From Prinia subflava (lineage: Eukaryota; Chordata; Aves; Passeriformes; Cisticolidae), in assembly GCF_021018805.1 (NCBI RefSeq), contig NC_086259.1, positions 4,216,001 through 4,280,000 of the forward strand: a stretch of 64,000 nucleotides of DNA, written 5' to 3'. Positions within the stretch are counted from its first letter, which is position 1. Each line of letters starts with the position of its first letter. The notes beneath the pieces were generated by a model that worked only from the letters and a program-made list of their open reading frames with translations, ran no database searches and was not told the DNA's origin. Below, one piece after another: positions 24,345 to 38,641 of the stretch. A program made the position numbers and the translations under genes.

Positions 24345-24640
24345 GCTTCCCCCTTCCAGGACCTGCTTCTTTCCTGTACCTCTTTGCACTTTAGGACAGT
24401 CTCATATTTTGATGTCCCAGGAAGGTCCCTGAACAGGGTAAAATCTCCTTTCCTGAAGTTCAGAGCTCTAATTCAGCTGGGGCTTTTTTTTTTTTTTCTT
24501 TTTTTTTTTTTCTGCTCTTTTTTCTCATGATCTTAAGCTCCTGAGAGTGTGATCTTTGCACTCAGGACTGCCATGGACCTCCCTATACTCAGAATTTCCT
24601 ATTTATGAGGTAGGAGAGCCAACAGTGATTGTTCAGCCTG
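24345..24640 (-). mobile_element. possible degraded CR1 ORF2 fragment
   Basis: The plus strand carries CTGAACAGGGTAAAATCTCC, TTTCCTGAAGTTCAGAGCTC, CTCATGATCTTAAGCTCCTG and GCACTCAGGACTGCCATGGA in order. From memory of bird and reptile CR1 sequence, this order fits the reverse complement of the ORF2 endonuclease-coding part. A T-rich run (24484-24511) interrupts it. All frames are broken. The match is from memory only and is tentative. Confidence 0.35.
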
Positions 24641-27600
24641 CAGAACCAAGCTACCTCCTGGTTATCCTGCCGATCACAGCTTTGAGTCTTCCACCAGAAG
24701 GTTTTACATCACTTTTAAATTCCAGAGTATATGAAGACCAATGGGGTGGGGCAGAGAGAAAGCCCAAAACATTGTGTGTTTTCTCAGATTATTTGTTAGT
24801 GCTTCTGGTCTTGGATTATCTGACATCTTCCACGTTCCTCTTTGTTTTGTCACTGGCTGTAAATAACACAGTAATACATTTTCCTGGCCCTTAGGAAGGC
24901 AGTGCTCTCCCACTTGTCTTGTACAATGGACTTATCATTGAGAGGTGCATTCCTGGCAGCCCTTGAAGAGCTTTAAATTGAAACATCCTTTTGGTGTGGA
25001 GTGGTAATCAAAATGCTTGTGTGTTGTATGGGAGAGGAGAAGTAAGCGTTTTTCAATTTTATGGCACAGAGTTTTTCCCATTGTTGTAAGAGTTCCTTCA
25101 TTAAAGAAGCCACCTTAAGTTGCCACAGAGGTCCCAAAGAAATAGTGAAAAACATTTGCTTTTGGAGAGCAGTGCTTGGATCAGTTGTAACTGTAATTGT
25201 ACCCTGTTGTCAGAGGTTCTCTGTGTGGCTTTGCTCTGCGTGTTCTCCTTCATCCAGAAAGTGCATTTGATTTGAGGCATTTTCTCCTAGTGTGAAATAT
25301 ATAGTGTGATTTTCTCTATCATCTTCAACAACTGTGCATTGTTGAGGGTCAGATTTTCTTCTCAATAAGTATCCCCTTTTTGTATGATTTTAAAAACTGT
25401 AGCACTGATGCTGTATGCATTGCAGCAGTGTGCTCTGAGTGCACTGTGCAGTTTGGCAGCAAACTATAAATTGCAGTAAGTGCTGCCATTACAATATTGA
25501 GTGTTTTCCCACAGGAGGAAACTGTTCTTTGTATTCCTTTGGTAAGAGTTTTCAGGAATTTATGAGGGTATGGCCTAGCGATGGAGGAGAACATGAAAAT
25601 GAATTTTTTGGGGGGGATTTATTTACCAGATTGTTGTAGTAGCAATAGGTCTTGCATTTTGTGACTTTTTCACTTGTTCAATTTTTCATATTATCTGATT
25701 GGAAGCATTTCATGTAAGTGGTTTCCATTTTTATGAGCTCATAATGAAACTTCATTTTCCCTTAAACTGCTCATCTGGCTCTAGATGAATACAGATGGGT
25801 TGCCAAGCACCCAACACTTCTTGAGGTCATGTATTTGGAACCACTTGCCATGTGATTTCGTAATCCATGGCTTCTAGACTAGATCCCTAGGCAGCCCGAC
25901 TTGCTTGGCATCTGCTCTCCAGATTTCCTGACTGTGGGGGATCCCTAATGAGCTGTGATAGGAGTTGTGGCAGGTGCAGACTCAAATTAAGTTCCATAGT
26001 CAGAATAAAAATCTCCTGTGTTCGTCAATGGTGAACAGCCATGGAAATTACAGATTATCTTATCCATATCCATCTAGGGCTGCCAAAGTTTCTTGGATGT
26101 CCTGCTCTGATTTTTAGCAAGTAGCTTGGTACCTTGAAGTGGATATTTCATTCTAGAAGTGTCATACTTGGCAATAAGTACATGCTCCCAAGTTTTGGCT
26201 CATTGTCCTGATTCCATGTTATTTTTCTTGAAAATAAAAAAAAAAATTCTGAGAAACTAAAATTTCATTTCTGAACTTGCTCTCAGCATGTACACATTCC
26301 ACTAAATATATACAAAATAAAAGTGACACTAAACTGTACATACCTCTAAAAGCTGATAAATACCTGGCATTTGGTCCCTTCTTGCAGGTACATTATGATA
26401 ACACATTGTTTCCTTACCAAGAATGGACTGACTACAAAAGCTGACCTTTCTTACTCAGCTCCTTGTCGTTTCTTCCTCCCAGCTCTTTATCCTTCAGAAA
26501 CACTAACTAACCCTGGTTTGTTTGGGGTGGGTTTTTTTGGTTTTTTTTTTTTTTTTTGCTTATCATCAACCTCCTCTTCTTTAACAAGTCAGCTTTTTGG
26601 CACATTCTTTGCACCTTCAGACTGCTCCTTTCTTTCTTTCTTTAGCTTATGATTCAGTGGTGTCAGAACGCCAGCACAGTGCAAGGAGACAAAAGATCTC
26701 AGCTTTTCATGCCAATACCTGATTTCGCCTTGTAACAGCAATTATCATTAAACCCCTCACCACTACCAAAGAGCAAGATGTGCTTAGTGAGCCCAGGGCA
26801 TTGGGACACAAATTTAATATCCACTTTCCTCCAGAGACACAATGCTTGTAGAGTTTGGTCAGCAAAATCCATCAGTTTGAGCTGTGAGAGTCTTCAGTTT
26901 AGCCACTGAGAACAGATTCTTTCACTTGTTATTCTTTGAGTGCCTGCTTACATGTGTGGGAAGTGTGGAAATGCTAGCAGGCTTCAAAACAAAAAAGTCT
27001 GGGAACTATTTTACATGTGCAAAATTCCTCTCTCCCACTGCCAGTCTCAGAAATGGCTGAGCAGGAGGGAAGTATCAAAAATGAGAAAGAAAAGCTCAAC
27101 CAGAGAGAGAGACCCAGTGTAGGAAATGCCAACTGAGTTGGCTAAAGTTTGAGCCAGAAAAAACAGGATGTTGAAGAAAAAGCAGTAGTGGGGGTTTAGT
27201 ATTCAGTGCTGCCTGGAGTTCCCCAATACCAGCACTAAATAATTCTTGTCTTTATTTTGTGTGTTCAAGCAGTAGTGAGAATAAAGCTCTCTGCTATAAA
27301 TTCACATCCCTTAATTTGCTCCAGGTTTTAGAACCCAGCAATGGGACAAGTAAAGTGGAATTGCTCATCTCTTTCCTTTCATCATGGATTGTTTTGTATT
27401 GCCAGGGTTCAGAGGAGGTGCAAGAGCTATATCACCTGAAAATCAATTTATTTTACTGCTTGGTTTATTTTGCTCCTTTACCTTTATGGTAGTTTTGTCT
27501 ATTGCATAATTTCCTATTTTTAAACCAGCATGTGAATCTGCCATAATGAGACATAGATTCATTTTGGAATAGATCCAAACCTACTTATTTGTCAGATATT

Positions 27601-28402
27601 ATTATAATGTGTCTTAACAAGTCTAATAAACTGTGCTGAAGTGGTGTCACTATAAAAGTACTCCCAGAGATGTCTGCATTGATGTGAAACAGTCCCTGAC
27701 TATTCTGATTTGATCAGAGCAATGCAGCCAGCTTCACATCGGGCTCTTCCAGGCTTGATCACACAGATTCCCATTAATTTTTCAAGCCTTTCTCTAAAAT
27801 CTGCTTTATTTTTTATTTAGCTGTTTCTTTGCCACAAAGAAATCCAGTGGAAAAGGGATGTCTCAGCTGCTCAGCCATTTGGCTGGGTCAGGTTTTTCAC
27901 TGCACCTCCCTGTTCTCTGTAGAACTGAGGGCTGAAGTTCTGCTTTGGTTTCCAGCTGCAATGCCTCCTGCCAACCCACAGAGCTGAATCCACAGCTAGC
28001 CCATGCATGAAGGGGGGCCTGTGGATGACAAATATCTCCATAATCATTCATGTGGACAAGTCTGAAGTTCCTTATTCTCTTCTCAGGCCTGAAAAGTTGA
28101 AAGGAAAAGCCATTCATTAATAGCTGCTGCTTGGAGGTGTTTGTCAGCTGCCAGGCTTTCAAATTAGCTCTTCAGGAAGATAATGGCAGTTATTTCTTTT
28201 TATGTCACAGAGCTGTTCATCAAAATCCAATTTCTACATCAGAAATTGTATGGTATCCCAGCACAGGACACTGCTTGGATCCTGCAGAGAGATCAGCTTT
28301 GGAGTTACTGGCCCCATCACTGGAGCAGAAAGTGCTCAGGACAGTGTTAGCAGGGCTGACCTCCACCGTGGGAGGGTTTGCAGCCTCTCCTGCCAAAGTC
28401 TT
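24641..28402. other. unique non-coding DNA
   Basis: No gene or transposon is recognised. T-rich tracts lie around 26533-26558. The stretch 28250-28402, next to the LTR-like element, is GC-richer and may be its flank. Confidence 0.65.
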
Positions 28403-28899
28403 TGTCAGGGTTGCTGTTCCCCGAGGTATGTGGGGTTTTTGAGCTTCTCTTGCCTGAAAGGTCCCACGCCAGAGCCAGAGAAGACAAACAGAGTCTGCCA
28501 GTCCGTGTTTCCAAGGTTCCTTATTCTTTCATTATCTCTTAGTTCTGTCCCAGCTCTGCAGGGCGTCCCCAGCAGAGCAGGACACATGGCTGACTGGGGC
28601 AGATCAGAGGGTCCCAGACCCTTTGTACCATTCCCCTGGTTCATCCACCATCCACAATGAACGTTTTATTTACAAAATCTTACCAATACTTACTGCCTAT
28701 GTTAACATGTCATTTCTACTCTAAACCAATGCTTGAGCTCCAACTCAGAAAATGGGGGAAAAGAACAAGAACAAGGAGCACTCCCCAATTCCTCCATCTT
28801 GCCTCTTCAAACCCATATACTAAAAATCCTAGATTCTACACTCAGTGATAAACTAACTACTACTTATTTTAAATTCTCTCAGCTTGTGATTCTTTTACA
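28403..28899 (-). mobile_element. LTR-like repeat, copy B of the 7 kb family
   Basis: Read on the minus strand this 497-bp segment begins TGTAAAAGAATC at 28899 and ends CAACCCTGACA at 28403, giving TGT...ACA termini as in retroviral LTRs. An AATAAA lies on the minus strand at 28675-28680. It aligns along its length with 6953-7470, including the CTCTAAACCAAT and GATAAACTAACTACTACT landmarks. No target duplication is evident, because the high-coordinate side continues into sequence also shared with copy A. Family assignment was not searched; an ERV LTR is the best reading. Confidence 0.55.
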
Positions 28900-29060
28900 G
28901 TGTGGGCATTCACTCCCATGGCCAGGGATCAGAGGCAGTGTCCTGTGTGAGGCTGGCTGAGCCCCTTGTACAGATCCCAGACCCCCTGTCCGGTCTCCAA
29001 ACCCTCCAGGGTGGCCAGAGGGATGTCCTGGGCTCTGACAAGTCTTCACCCAAACCCTGC
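28900..29060 (-). mobile_element. internal-region remnant next to LTR-like copy B
   Basis: Short motifs such as TTGTACAGATCCCAGACCCC and TCCAAACCCTCCAGGGTGG parallel the flank of copy A (7471-7660). The shared flank shows that both copies keep the same junction between LTR and internal sequence, rather than being solo LTRs. No retroviral gene is readable. Confidence 0.42.
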
Positions 29061-30254
29061 TCTCCTCACTCCTGTGCTGTTCTTGCTCTGATGTGAAAGG
29101 AGAGAAGAGAGCCTGGAGTGGAGAGACAACAAATTCCTTGGCTGGAGGATTACAGCACATCACAGACCTCTGTGCATGTGGGTGACCTGGGGCAGCTCTG
29201 AACATGAATGAGAGGCCTCCAGAATGCCCCATCAGGCACAAGAAATGCAAGACTACAAATGGCAAGAGAAAGTGAGTGTTGGCAGGCTGGGTTTTTAAAG
29301 CTCTGACAGTACTTTTGTTTGGTTCTCCTATTGCACAGTCAGCTCACCTGAGGAAGAAAGAAACAATCTCTCCTGAATGACACACCAGCAGAAAGCTCTG
29401 GTATTTTCAAATGCAGTCAACTATTTCTTCTTCAACAGATTTCTCCTGACCTGAGGTCTGTGTTTTTCTTGTACATTTGTGTTTTACAGTTGTGAACGAC
29501 AATATTTCTCTTTTATTTCAACCCAACAGAGGAATTAGAAACTAACTCTCCAAAAGACAGTCTCAGTGTTTATGGCATTATATTTTTCTTATGTCCCTCA
29601 GTACAAAAATTATCATAGATTTAACTTGTTTTCCTATATTTGAACTCCTGTTATGGGGTATGTACACATGGCATCTTGAGGCATGCAATGTTTCTAGTGC
29701 ATTTCACATAATGTTACAGATTTTAGCAAATTTATGTCATCTTGACGGTCTTTGAAGGAATTATAATTTCAGATTTACTCATCTACTGCAGCAAGGAACC
29801 TCAGACCATTGCCAGATGGGTGATGTATTCATAAATCTTAGAGCTCTGACGCTTTGCATTGTAATATTTGAATATTTGAATCACAAGAGAAAAGTGATAA
29901 AAAGGATGCATGGATATTATTTGGAATATGTTTTATACGCAGATTGCAAAGTGGAGAACCTGGCTGGGGAGACGTGGGAATATCTCAGAGCAGGTTCTGA
30001 AATAATAGGATGGAACCATTGTGAACAAGAAATGCTGGGAATCTTTGGGCAGACACAGATTCCAGACAAATGCCCACCCAGCTTCTTCTTCACCCCCTGC
30101 TCCTCAGCTGGGCGGGGGGAGAAACTGGGATAAGAAAATTTTGGAGTGACATAAAGGGAGGGAAAATCTTTACCAGTTACTGTCACAGGCAGGAGATACT
30201 CAGTGAGGGCAAAAAATATTTTAAATTCCCAATTAAAGGAATTCAAAGAGGAAG
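29061..30254. other. unassigned non-coding DNA
   Basis: The first 200 bp may still belong to the retroviral internal remnant. The rest is unique, with no gene recognised. Confidence 0.55.
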
Positions 30255-30526
30255 CAGAGGGGCGGGAATTGATCTCTGTTCTGGGCCAGGGACAGCACCC
30301 AGGGAATGGCTGGAGCTGGGCAGAGCAGGGTCAGGCTGCAGAGCAGAGCAGGGACAGGTTCTGCTTCCCCAGAGGTGCTGGCACTGCCCAGGGAATGGGC
30401 ACAGCCCTGAGGCTGCCAGGGGTGCACAGGGGGGATTGTTGGGGGGTCTGGGCAGGGACAGGGGCTGGGCTGGGTGATCCTGATGGGTCCCTTCTGACTT
30501 AGCACCTTCTGTGATTCTATGATTCT
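30255..30526 (+). mobile_element. CR1 LINE 3' end, second subtype
   Basis: Plus-strand CR1 with the canonical end TCTGTGATTCTATGATTCT at about 30508-30526. It contains ACAGGTTCTGCTTCCCCAGA and GGGGGGATTGTTGGGG, which the 5.3/44/51 kb copies lack but the 62.5 kb copy shares, so these two represent a separate subfamily. It lacks about 36 bp present in the 62.5 kb copy after GAGGCTGCC. Confidence 0.88.
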
Positions 30527-33500
30527 AAAATAGATTTGGTTTGTAAGAAGCAAAGAGTGAGCTGACAGGCACATTGGGAGAGCTCCTCGTATGGAACTGG
30601 CCTGAGAACTTTCTGGTGAGATTGTGTGGTGAATTGTATGATAGTTTGATGCTGTAATTATCCAAGGCACTGCACCAGACCACCTGGAGATGGAGAAGGC
30701 TGCAGTGCTGGATTTATAGAAGACAATCAGATCTGAATAAGTGAGTTATTTTACCTTCCTGTACCTTGTATTTCTGCCATGTGACTGATGCAAGTTTATC
30801 TCTGCTTACTCTGTACAGAGAGTTTTATGTGCAGTTAATTCTCTGGACTATCAGCCAGGATATTTTTGCAGTGTGCATGTATTTCCCAGAAGTGCTGGTA
30901 TATGAGGATCTGGGAATAAGCCATTAAGATTTTGTGAGAGCTTTGTTCTTTCCTACAGGGTGTTGTAAATAACTTGCAATAATTTGGACTTAAGCAAAAA
31001 GGAATTAAGAAGTTGACTGCTGTTAATGAATACTAATGATTGCTGGAAACATGATCAATGTGAGGCACATATTATTAGTGAAGGTGCCCTTCTTAAACTT
31101 CATTAATCACCAAGATACCTAGGAAGCAACAAATAATTCCTTGCTATTTGGCAACAGCTAAAGGAAGAGCAAGTTTGTAATTGGTGTTAAATCCTGCATT
31201 CCTGTCTCATGCTGATGTAAAGCAAGATTGCTGTAGCTTTGTGCTGGCATAAGCAGAAGATGTTGAATGCCCAACTGGTGCAAAGGTGTCTGAATAAATG
31301 ACTAATCCTGGTGGAGGCAACCAGCTGAAGGCTGAGTTTGTGGTCAGTCCAGGATTTCAAAACAGGTCTGGAAGGGCTCCCATCTGGGCAGAGTGAGGCT
31401 ACGGCTCAATGGAATTGTAAGGTCTTCTGGAATCCCATACCCCACAATGACCTATCCTTCTTTGCCCTAATTAAACACTCTCATAATAACAAAAAAAAAA
31501 CCCAACCACTTTTAAAATAAAATACTAAGCATGTTTAGCTTACTATATGGAGGCCTGGCTTCTATCTTTGTCCATGTTATTTTTTAGATTGCAATTTTTT
31601 AAGGTTCCTTACATCAGGTATTCCTTCCTCAGCTCTGTTAATTTTTTGTGATGACTAAGTAGAGATTGTGCCAGGAAAATTACTTTTGCTATTGAAGTTA
31701 TTTCCAATGTATATTTTCAACCTATTACTTGATTTCTTTGCTTTGTCAGTCTTATTAATGGTATCAAGGTATGAATTTAAAGGGGAGGCATCAGTTGTCT
31801 TAAATTTATTGCTCTCCAGCAATATTTACACATAGCTAAGCTGTTTTCTTTCTTTCTAAGCATCTCTGCAGAAAAGTTTTGTGGTGTTCAATTATTTCAG
31901 TTCAGAATTTCATCCACATGGAATTTTTTGATATCCATGTTTGAAGGAACTCTTCCAGCTCAAACTGATTTTTGGCTTTCAGCTAGCCCAGGCTGGATTT
32001 TAATTTCTTGATTTACGTTGTTACCTTCTGTTTCATCTAAAGAAAATACTTTTTCACCTCTTTGTCCTTACTGACTTGAAGTCTTCTATCCAGTTCTTTC
32101 ATTTAAGTAACAAGCAGGCCAACTGTGTCAAGAACTTCAGACCTCTTCATCACTGTGCTGTAATTTCACTCTTCAGTAATTAGTTCCTTCAGCAATTCAC
32201 TCAGAAACTGCTCTACCTAGGAAGTTCCATTAGATTCCATTGATAACCTGCTGTGGAGAGTTCTTTGAAGAAGTTTACCTTCCCTAAGTGTGATTTTTCT
32301 TTTTTTCTGGGCATTCTTGTGTTCATTTGTTCTCTCACAGTAAAATATCTTGTAGGAACACAAAGATTCTCAATTTGGAAACTTAAATGCTGTAAAAGAA
32401 TTGGCTTTTTGCTGTTTGGTAGGGGTGAAATTTGAATTCTTTTGATAATTTTCCACAATTTCCCAGCTAAATTAGATTTGGTGCTAAAAAAATGAAAGGG
32501 AGAATAGGCAAAAAAGCAAAGGTTTGCTTGGGCCTTGTGGAGACCTCAAGCAGAAATTCTCTGGGAATATTTACCTTTGTCACTAGATTTTGAGAACAAA
32601 GCAGGTGAGTGACATCTCCTCTGTGCCATCACCAGTGCATGCAGAAAAAAAAAAAAAAAAAAAGATCATTTTCAGGCACAGAATGAACTCTTCATTGCAT
32701 GGCAGTGGCAGAAGTACTTTTAACTTTATTCTTAGGATTGTGTATTACACCCATGGTAAATTCAGCATTTTTCTCCTGGACCATTTTTAATTTTCAGCCA
32801 CACAGAGAGTGCAGATACTGCTCAGGGTTAACCTTCAGAGCCCAGCCCTAAGGATCATGGCTTTCTCTTAGATCATCACTCAGTGGAATTTCAAGGGAAG
32901 CTGTTTTTAGCAGTGATGTAACACACGCATTCTTCTCATGTTTGCTTCTTTGGCTTTGCAAGAAGCAGCTCCTGGGAGGAAACTTCCCTGTGCAAACTTT
33001 AATGTTCACCCCCAAGGTTGGTGGCTGTGGCTGAGGGAAGGAGATTCAGTCTGTCAGGGCAGCTGGGAGGGTGTCTGTGAGCTGCTTTTCCCTTGAATTT
33101 AGAATATCACAAGTGGGTCAGGCTGAACCCAGGGGGTTTTATGTCTAGTAATACCTGACCAGGAGGAGTTCTTGGCTCATTCCCCACATTAAACTTCAGA
33201 TCTTTTCAGGCCTTTTGTTTTCCTTTATTTTTACAGACTTACATGAGGAAAAGAAAACATTTGTACTCCACAACATTCTTAATGAACAGTTAGAAAAAGT
33301 AGCTCAGTTACTCCTTTTGAGTGAACTACACAATTCTGTATGAATGGTTCTGTGTTTACTGACAGAGGATAATATAGCTGAGTCAAAACCCATGGTTACT
33401 CTCACACAAAGATGATAGAGCCTGACTTATTAATCTGAGTGTAAAAGATAAGGAAAGAGACTGACTGTGGTTCACAGCAGTTTGCTGTGGACAAAATTCT

Positions 33501-36500
33501 CAGCACATTATGGTCACAAATTGTCACTCAGATGTTTCAATGATAAATATTTAATTACCCTGTAATCATTCTGTAATTTGTTTTTACCCTTTATATTGCA
33601 CAGTGATTATTTTATAATTAAATATTAATTTAATAACGTGATTATGTTTGTGTTGTAGCACAGAATTAACATTGAGTTAATTATGAAATTTTTCAGATGA
33701 AGCAGTTTGAAGTACTAACCTCTCCCTTTTCCCAGAAGAAATGAAACAAGAATTATATTCAGAACATATTCCAGAGTAGTAAAATGAGATAATCTCATGC
33801 ATGAATTATGACAGACCTGTGGGGACTAAGGTAGTTTATTAGCATTTAAAAATGTGTAAAGGAACAATGCTGGTTTAACACAGTTAATACTTCAGCAAGG
33901 CCTGATGATTCTTGTACCAGTGGTTGTTTTCAGGAGAAATTAGCATTCAGATCTTATTATCTGTGTAAGATGCTGATCTTCAGATGCAAAGACATCACAA
34001 CTACACTGGAAACTTTTTGTAATGGAATTATGGAGCTAAAAAATGTCCACCCCCAGGCTGGCAGGGAATGTTCAGAGGATACTGAATAGATCAGGTATTT
34101 TGGTTTCTAAATGAGCTGTGTCATGAATTCTGAAAAAGAAAAATATTTAGAAAGGCCCAACTTGTTTAATTCTGAGGAATTAATTATTGGGGCAATATTA
34201 GGAATACTAAAATGTTGTGGAAGGATTTTACCTAGGTGACAGTAGGGTTTACTTCAATTTATACCATGCTTTTGCATAATTTTAAAACTAAAAGAGAGAA
34301 AATAGTTACCCTTAAGAAATAAAACTGCGTTCTATACTGGTCTTGATGTGGAATTGTGAATTTTGTGGGTTTTTTCCAATCAGAAGAAATATCTTCATTC
34401 TGAAAAGATAGCAATATGGAACAGTGTGTTTGGAGGGAGTACAACTCTAAAAACATCATTCTGCTCTATTTTTTTTATTATTATTAATTTCTTCTATTGT
34501 ATCTCTCCTTGCCAAATGGCCTTGTCTGCTTGAGCTGAGCTTTGTGTTACTGAAGTTGCTGTCTGAAGTCACTTAACACGGGCTCCCAGGCTATTTAGGG
34601 AATTATTAAAAGAAACAGGCTATTTCAAAGCAAATGCAGCTTGCTCTTGCAGAAGCCAGAGTTGTTTGTGCTCTTTGTTCACCCCGGCACATTTCTGATA
34701 TCCTTTGCAGTCGTTCATCACAGGGCTGGGCTCAGCCACACAACCTTGGCATTCTCAGTGCATTAACAGGAGTGGTTTATATTGTACCACCTGAACCAGG
34801 GGACAGTGTTTCAGAACCTTTTTCCTCCCTCTGCACTGCTGTTGTTCCTTATCAATCTGCTGCAGTTGCAGAGTGCAAGTCACAGCAGTGGAAATTATTT
34901 ATAGTGAGCTTTGGGAAAGGTCGAGTACCTTAGGCTGTTTGGATGTTTTTATTAGCAGCATTATTTCCTGCTTTATACTGTTTGAAGATATGCCAAGTCA
35001 ACAACTTTTTTATGAACAATATTTAATTTATTTTTTGATCTAAGCTTGATAAATTATTTCCTCACAGAAAAAAAAGGTGATGCAACTAATTATTGCTTCT
35101 TTTTACATCTTTTATCTGATTTTGGATATATTATAAATATAGCCAGCATTATTCATAATTCATCACTGGGTTTGGAACTAGACACTTTGGATATCAAATA
35201 AAGATGTTCAGATAATGAAGAAACTTGGAAAGCTGATATAAAAACCTTAATGAATGAGAGGAACCTGATGTTACCCATTAGATATCAATAGAAATATCTA
35301 AAAATTCCTCTTCAGCTAAAGCCAGAGCTGTCTGTTTATCACTTTCAAAGCTGAGTGGTCATTTGTGTCCACCTGGAGTCTGGTGTTTGCTGGCCACTCA
35401 CTGAGCTGAGTCAACCCCAGGAAAAACAACCCCAGCCCCCACTTCCTCCTCCAGAAAAATCATCACTCTGGGTTAATACACTGAGCTCCCTCAGCAAGGG
35501 ATCAGTCAAGCTGTAACCCAACCACTTGGAAATTGTGGCCAGGAGAGAGGCTGAAGGTGAGGAATAGTTTTGTTGGATGGAAGAGGAGCAGGAGATGAGC
35601 CCCACAGCAGGATGTAAACTGCTTTAGGTGCCCTGTACTTGGACCTGGAGAATATGCTGGGCCAGGAGGACAGAGAATCCCCTTTGCTAATTTAGGGAAA
35701 AATGTTAATGTAGAAGACAAATGTTGCTAAGGTAAAGGCCAAACAGAGGCAGTCTTGCTCTAACTTAGCTCTGGTCTCACCAGAAAATCATGTCTTTAAC
35801 ACCTGAAATATTACCTGTGTAAATGTAGTTGCTTGAAGAGAGTAGATGGGAATTCTGAGTGTTGCTCCTGCAGATTAAAGCACATAAATTTCCTTTAAAT
35901 CTTAATTCTGCTGCACATATCCAACTTGGAATCTGCTTGGTCTCTTGTCTACCAGGATGAGATTTAGAAAGGCACATTTGGTGTTTCCAATTAAGGATTC
36001 TCACATTTGAAAATGCAGAGTGTGTTCCCAGTAGGATTTAAGGAAGTGGTGGTATGGATCTTAGGAGGATGAAGCACTGAATTATACAAAATGACAGACA
36101 AACCACTTAGAACTGGTTGAAGTAGCAGGAAATGCTGACTGCAGGTATATGGTTGTCGGGGCTGTCACCACACTCATGAGCATGAGGCTCTCAGTTCTCT
36201 GAGAAATTATCTTTTCAACAGTTCTTCACTAGATTTAATTTTGCATTTTCCCTTATAGAGAAAGAAGAAATGGAGTAGACACTCAATGGAAGGGATGGAC
36301 TCTCCTACTGCCTTTTGAGTCATTTTCCAAAGGCCTCAGTGAAGCAGCAGCTTTCACCTGGGAAGTGGATGCCAGCTTCTCCTGCAGCTGGTGGAAAGCT
36401 CTCCCTCCTCAGAACCAGAGCTATGTCCTGTCTGTGTGAGTTGACCAGGTGGTTTTGGTTCACTGCTATTCCAAAGAGTACACAGAAGTCACACACAAAG

Positions 36501-38339
36501 AGGAACCACCCAATCTGAATTTTGTCTGGGCTTCCTGCAGGTTTATGCAGTTTTTCCACTTGCAAGGTTCCAGTCTGGAATCTTGAAGCTGTGGGTTGGA
36601 GCTGTCTTAAAAATGTTTCCAAAAAGAAGGAAATAGAAAGCAAGTTGCTGTGGTTTAAGGTGGAGTTGAAAACTCGCATACATATTTTATTGAGTCTCTG
36701 GATATCCTGGCTGTGAACAGGAACAGGCTGAGTCACACAGATGTGCACTTGAGAAAAGACTCTGAGGCTCCTCCTGGCCAGCTTAACTCCAAGGTCTGAT
36801 TTAATACTGAAACCATCTCTTGCCCCTTTGATGTGGGTTAAGCTCTTTTCATCATGCCTGTTTAGGAGCTGTTTATTTTTCACTTAACCTTTCCCTTTGC
36901 ATTTGTTTAATTAAAAGATTTCTCGAGAAGTCACATCACCACAGTGCCATGTTCCACCGCCTTTGTCAAGATTATATAGAAGTGCTTCTCTAATAATTGT
37001 CCTGGGATTTAGGAGAATTCTGCAAACAGGTCACCTCCCTGCCTCCAAGTCTGTTTCCCATATTAAACAGATTGCCTCTCTGCCTGTAATACCTTGGAAG
37101 TCTGGTTTATCACACTACAAACAGGTACAGAACTGAAGGAAATCTCTCTCAGATAGCTGCTTACATCAATTGCTAGTGTTAATTTATGATCACTATATTA
37201 AATCCATTAAGTTTTGCAAAAGGACTGTAAATTAATTCTGTGATTTGGGAACACGCTGAAGTTATTACTGCACAGCACCTTATTAAAACATTTTAGCTCT
37301 TCTTGCCTGTGCAAATACACTGTGATGCTCTGATAATCTCAGTGGTTTTTAACTGTGCTACTGCAACACCATAATAAATTTCTTTAAGAGAAAATTTGGG
37401 TGGTGATTAAATATTTTTTGTTTAATTATATGCTATATTTGATTGCACATATATATTGAACCTCTTTTAGGTGTAATTCACAGCCCTTAAGAGAATCCTT
37501 TCTTGAAATTTAGATGCTGAATCCAATATATTCTGCTGTTGCTATTCAGACACAGTGTCTATAGACACTTTGTTAGTGCAAAAGGCATCTTTATTTTCAC
37601 CATGCCATATTGCAGGGGCAACAAGAAAAACACTAAATTCAGCACTGCTTTTCTTCCAGAATTCCTTCTTTGAATCCATTCTGTGAGACAAAAAATAGCC
37701 TGTGAAATCATTAAAGATAAATTTATTAAAAAAACCCTCAGTATTATATTCAAAAAGGCATCAGTTTTTGTGTTGAAGTGTCACTACTGGTGTAAAACAC
37801 AGGACTTCATGAAGTGGGAGCAGATATCTTGCACAGCAGAGATGTGAAAAGGTAAATTTAACACCTAACAGGTGTTAAGAGCCATACATCATGAAAGGCT
37901 CAGCAGTAATTTAATCCTTTGTCAATCAAAGTATTCACTATTGAGAAAACATCTTGCTGAGAATGGTATGTTTAATGGAAATGCTTGTTAGGTGGAGAGG
38001 CAAAGTGTAATTTTACCAGCATAACACTGAGCGTGGTGCATTTTGAAAGAGTTTGTGAACCTTCAGGTATCAAAAAAGAGGAGTTTTATTGCTGGTGGTC
38101 ATGTTTTGTTATTATTTAAGAATTCTGTTCAAGTAACACAATAACAAATAGACAAAGCACTTCCCCATTCAGTACCTACATAATATTTAGTGGTGTTCTA
38201 CGTTGGCCTTACTGCACAATGGATGAATAATTCAGAGGATTCTCAGGAAAGTACTTTAAAATTGTAAGGAAAAAGTAAAATCATTAAAATCCGGGTGAAA
38301 AGACCAGTAAAATATTTACCAGTTCTTTGCCTTGGGTTT
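30527..38339. other. long unique non-coding stretch
   Basis: Nearly 8 kb without a supported gene or transposon. It includes a 19-base A run (32645-32663) and an unassigned 187-codon minus-strand open frame (36320-36883), discussed in the findings. Composition is AT-rich throughout. Confidence 0.65.
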
Positions 38340-38641
38340 ATTGCAGCCTGTTTTTCACACGGTCGGGCTCGGTGGGAATAAGCAGAGGTTTGGGGCGGGG
38401 GGAGAGGAAATGTCCGGCTCTGTGTGTGACCCACAGGGGGTGGGGATTGCAGCCCCCACACAGCCGGGCTGTGCTGCCTCCCAGCCCATCAGCAGGCACA
38501 GAGAGCCGGCCCGGCTGCCTCTGCAAGCACTGAGCAGAGGGAGTGATGCCCTGGAGGGGCAGGGATGCTCCCCACCCTTTGGAAAGCTCCCTGTCCCATC
38601 CCAGCAGCAGAAACTGCTGGAGACACCCTGCTCCTTCGGGG
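38340..38641. other. GC-rich, CpG-containing segment before minisatellite
   Basis: This 300-bp stretch is clearly richer in GC and CpG than its surroundings (ACGGTCGGGCTCGG, GAGCCGGCCCGG, GGGGCGGGGGG near 38392). It could be a decayed retroelement or a small CpG island. No TATA box, exon or matching repeat elsewhere in the window supports either. Confidence 0.45.
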
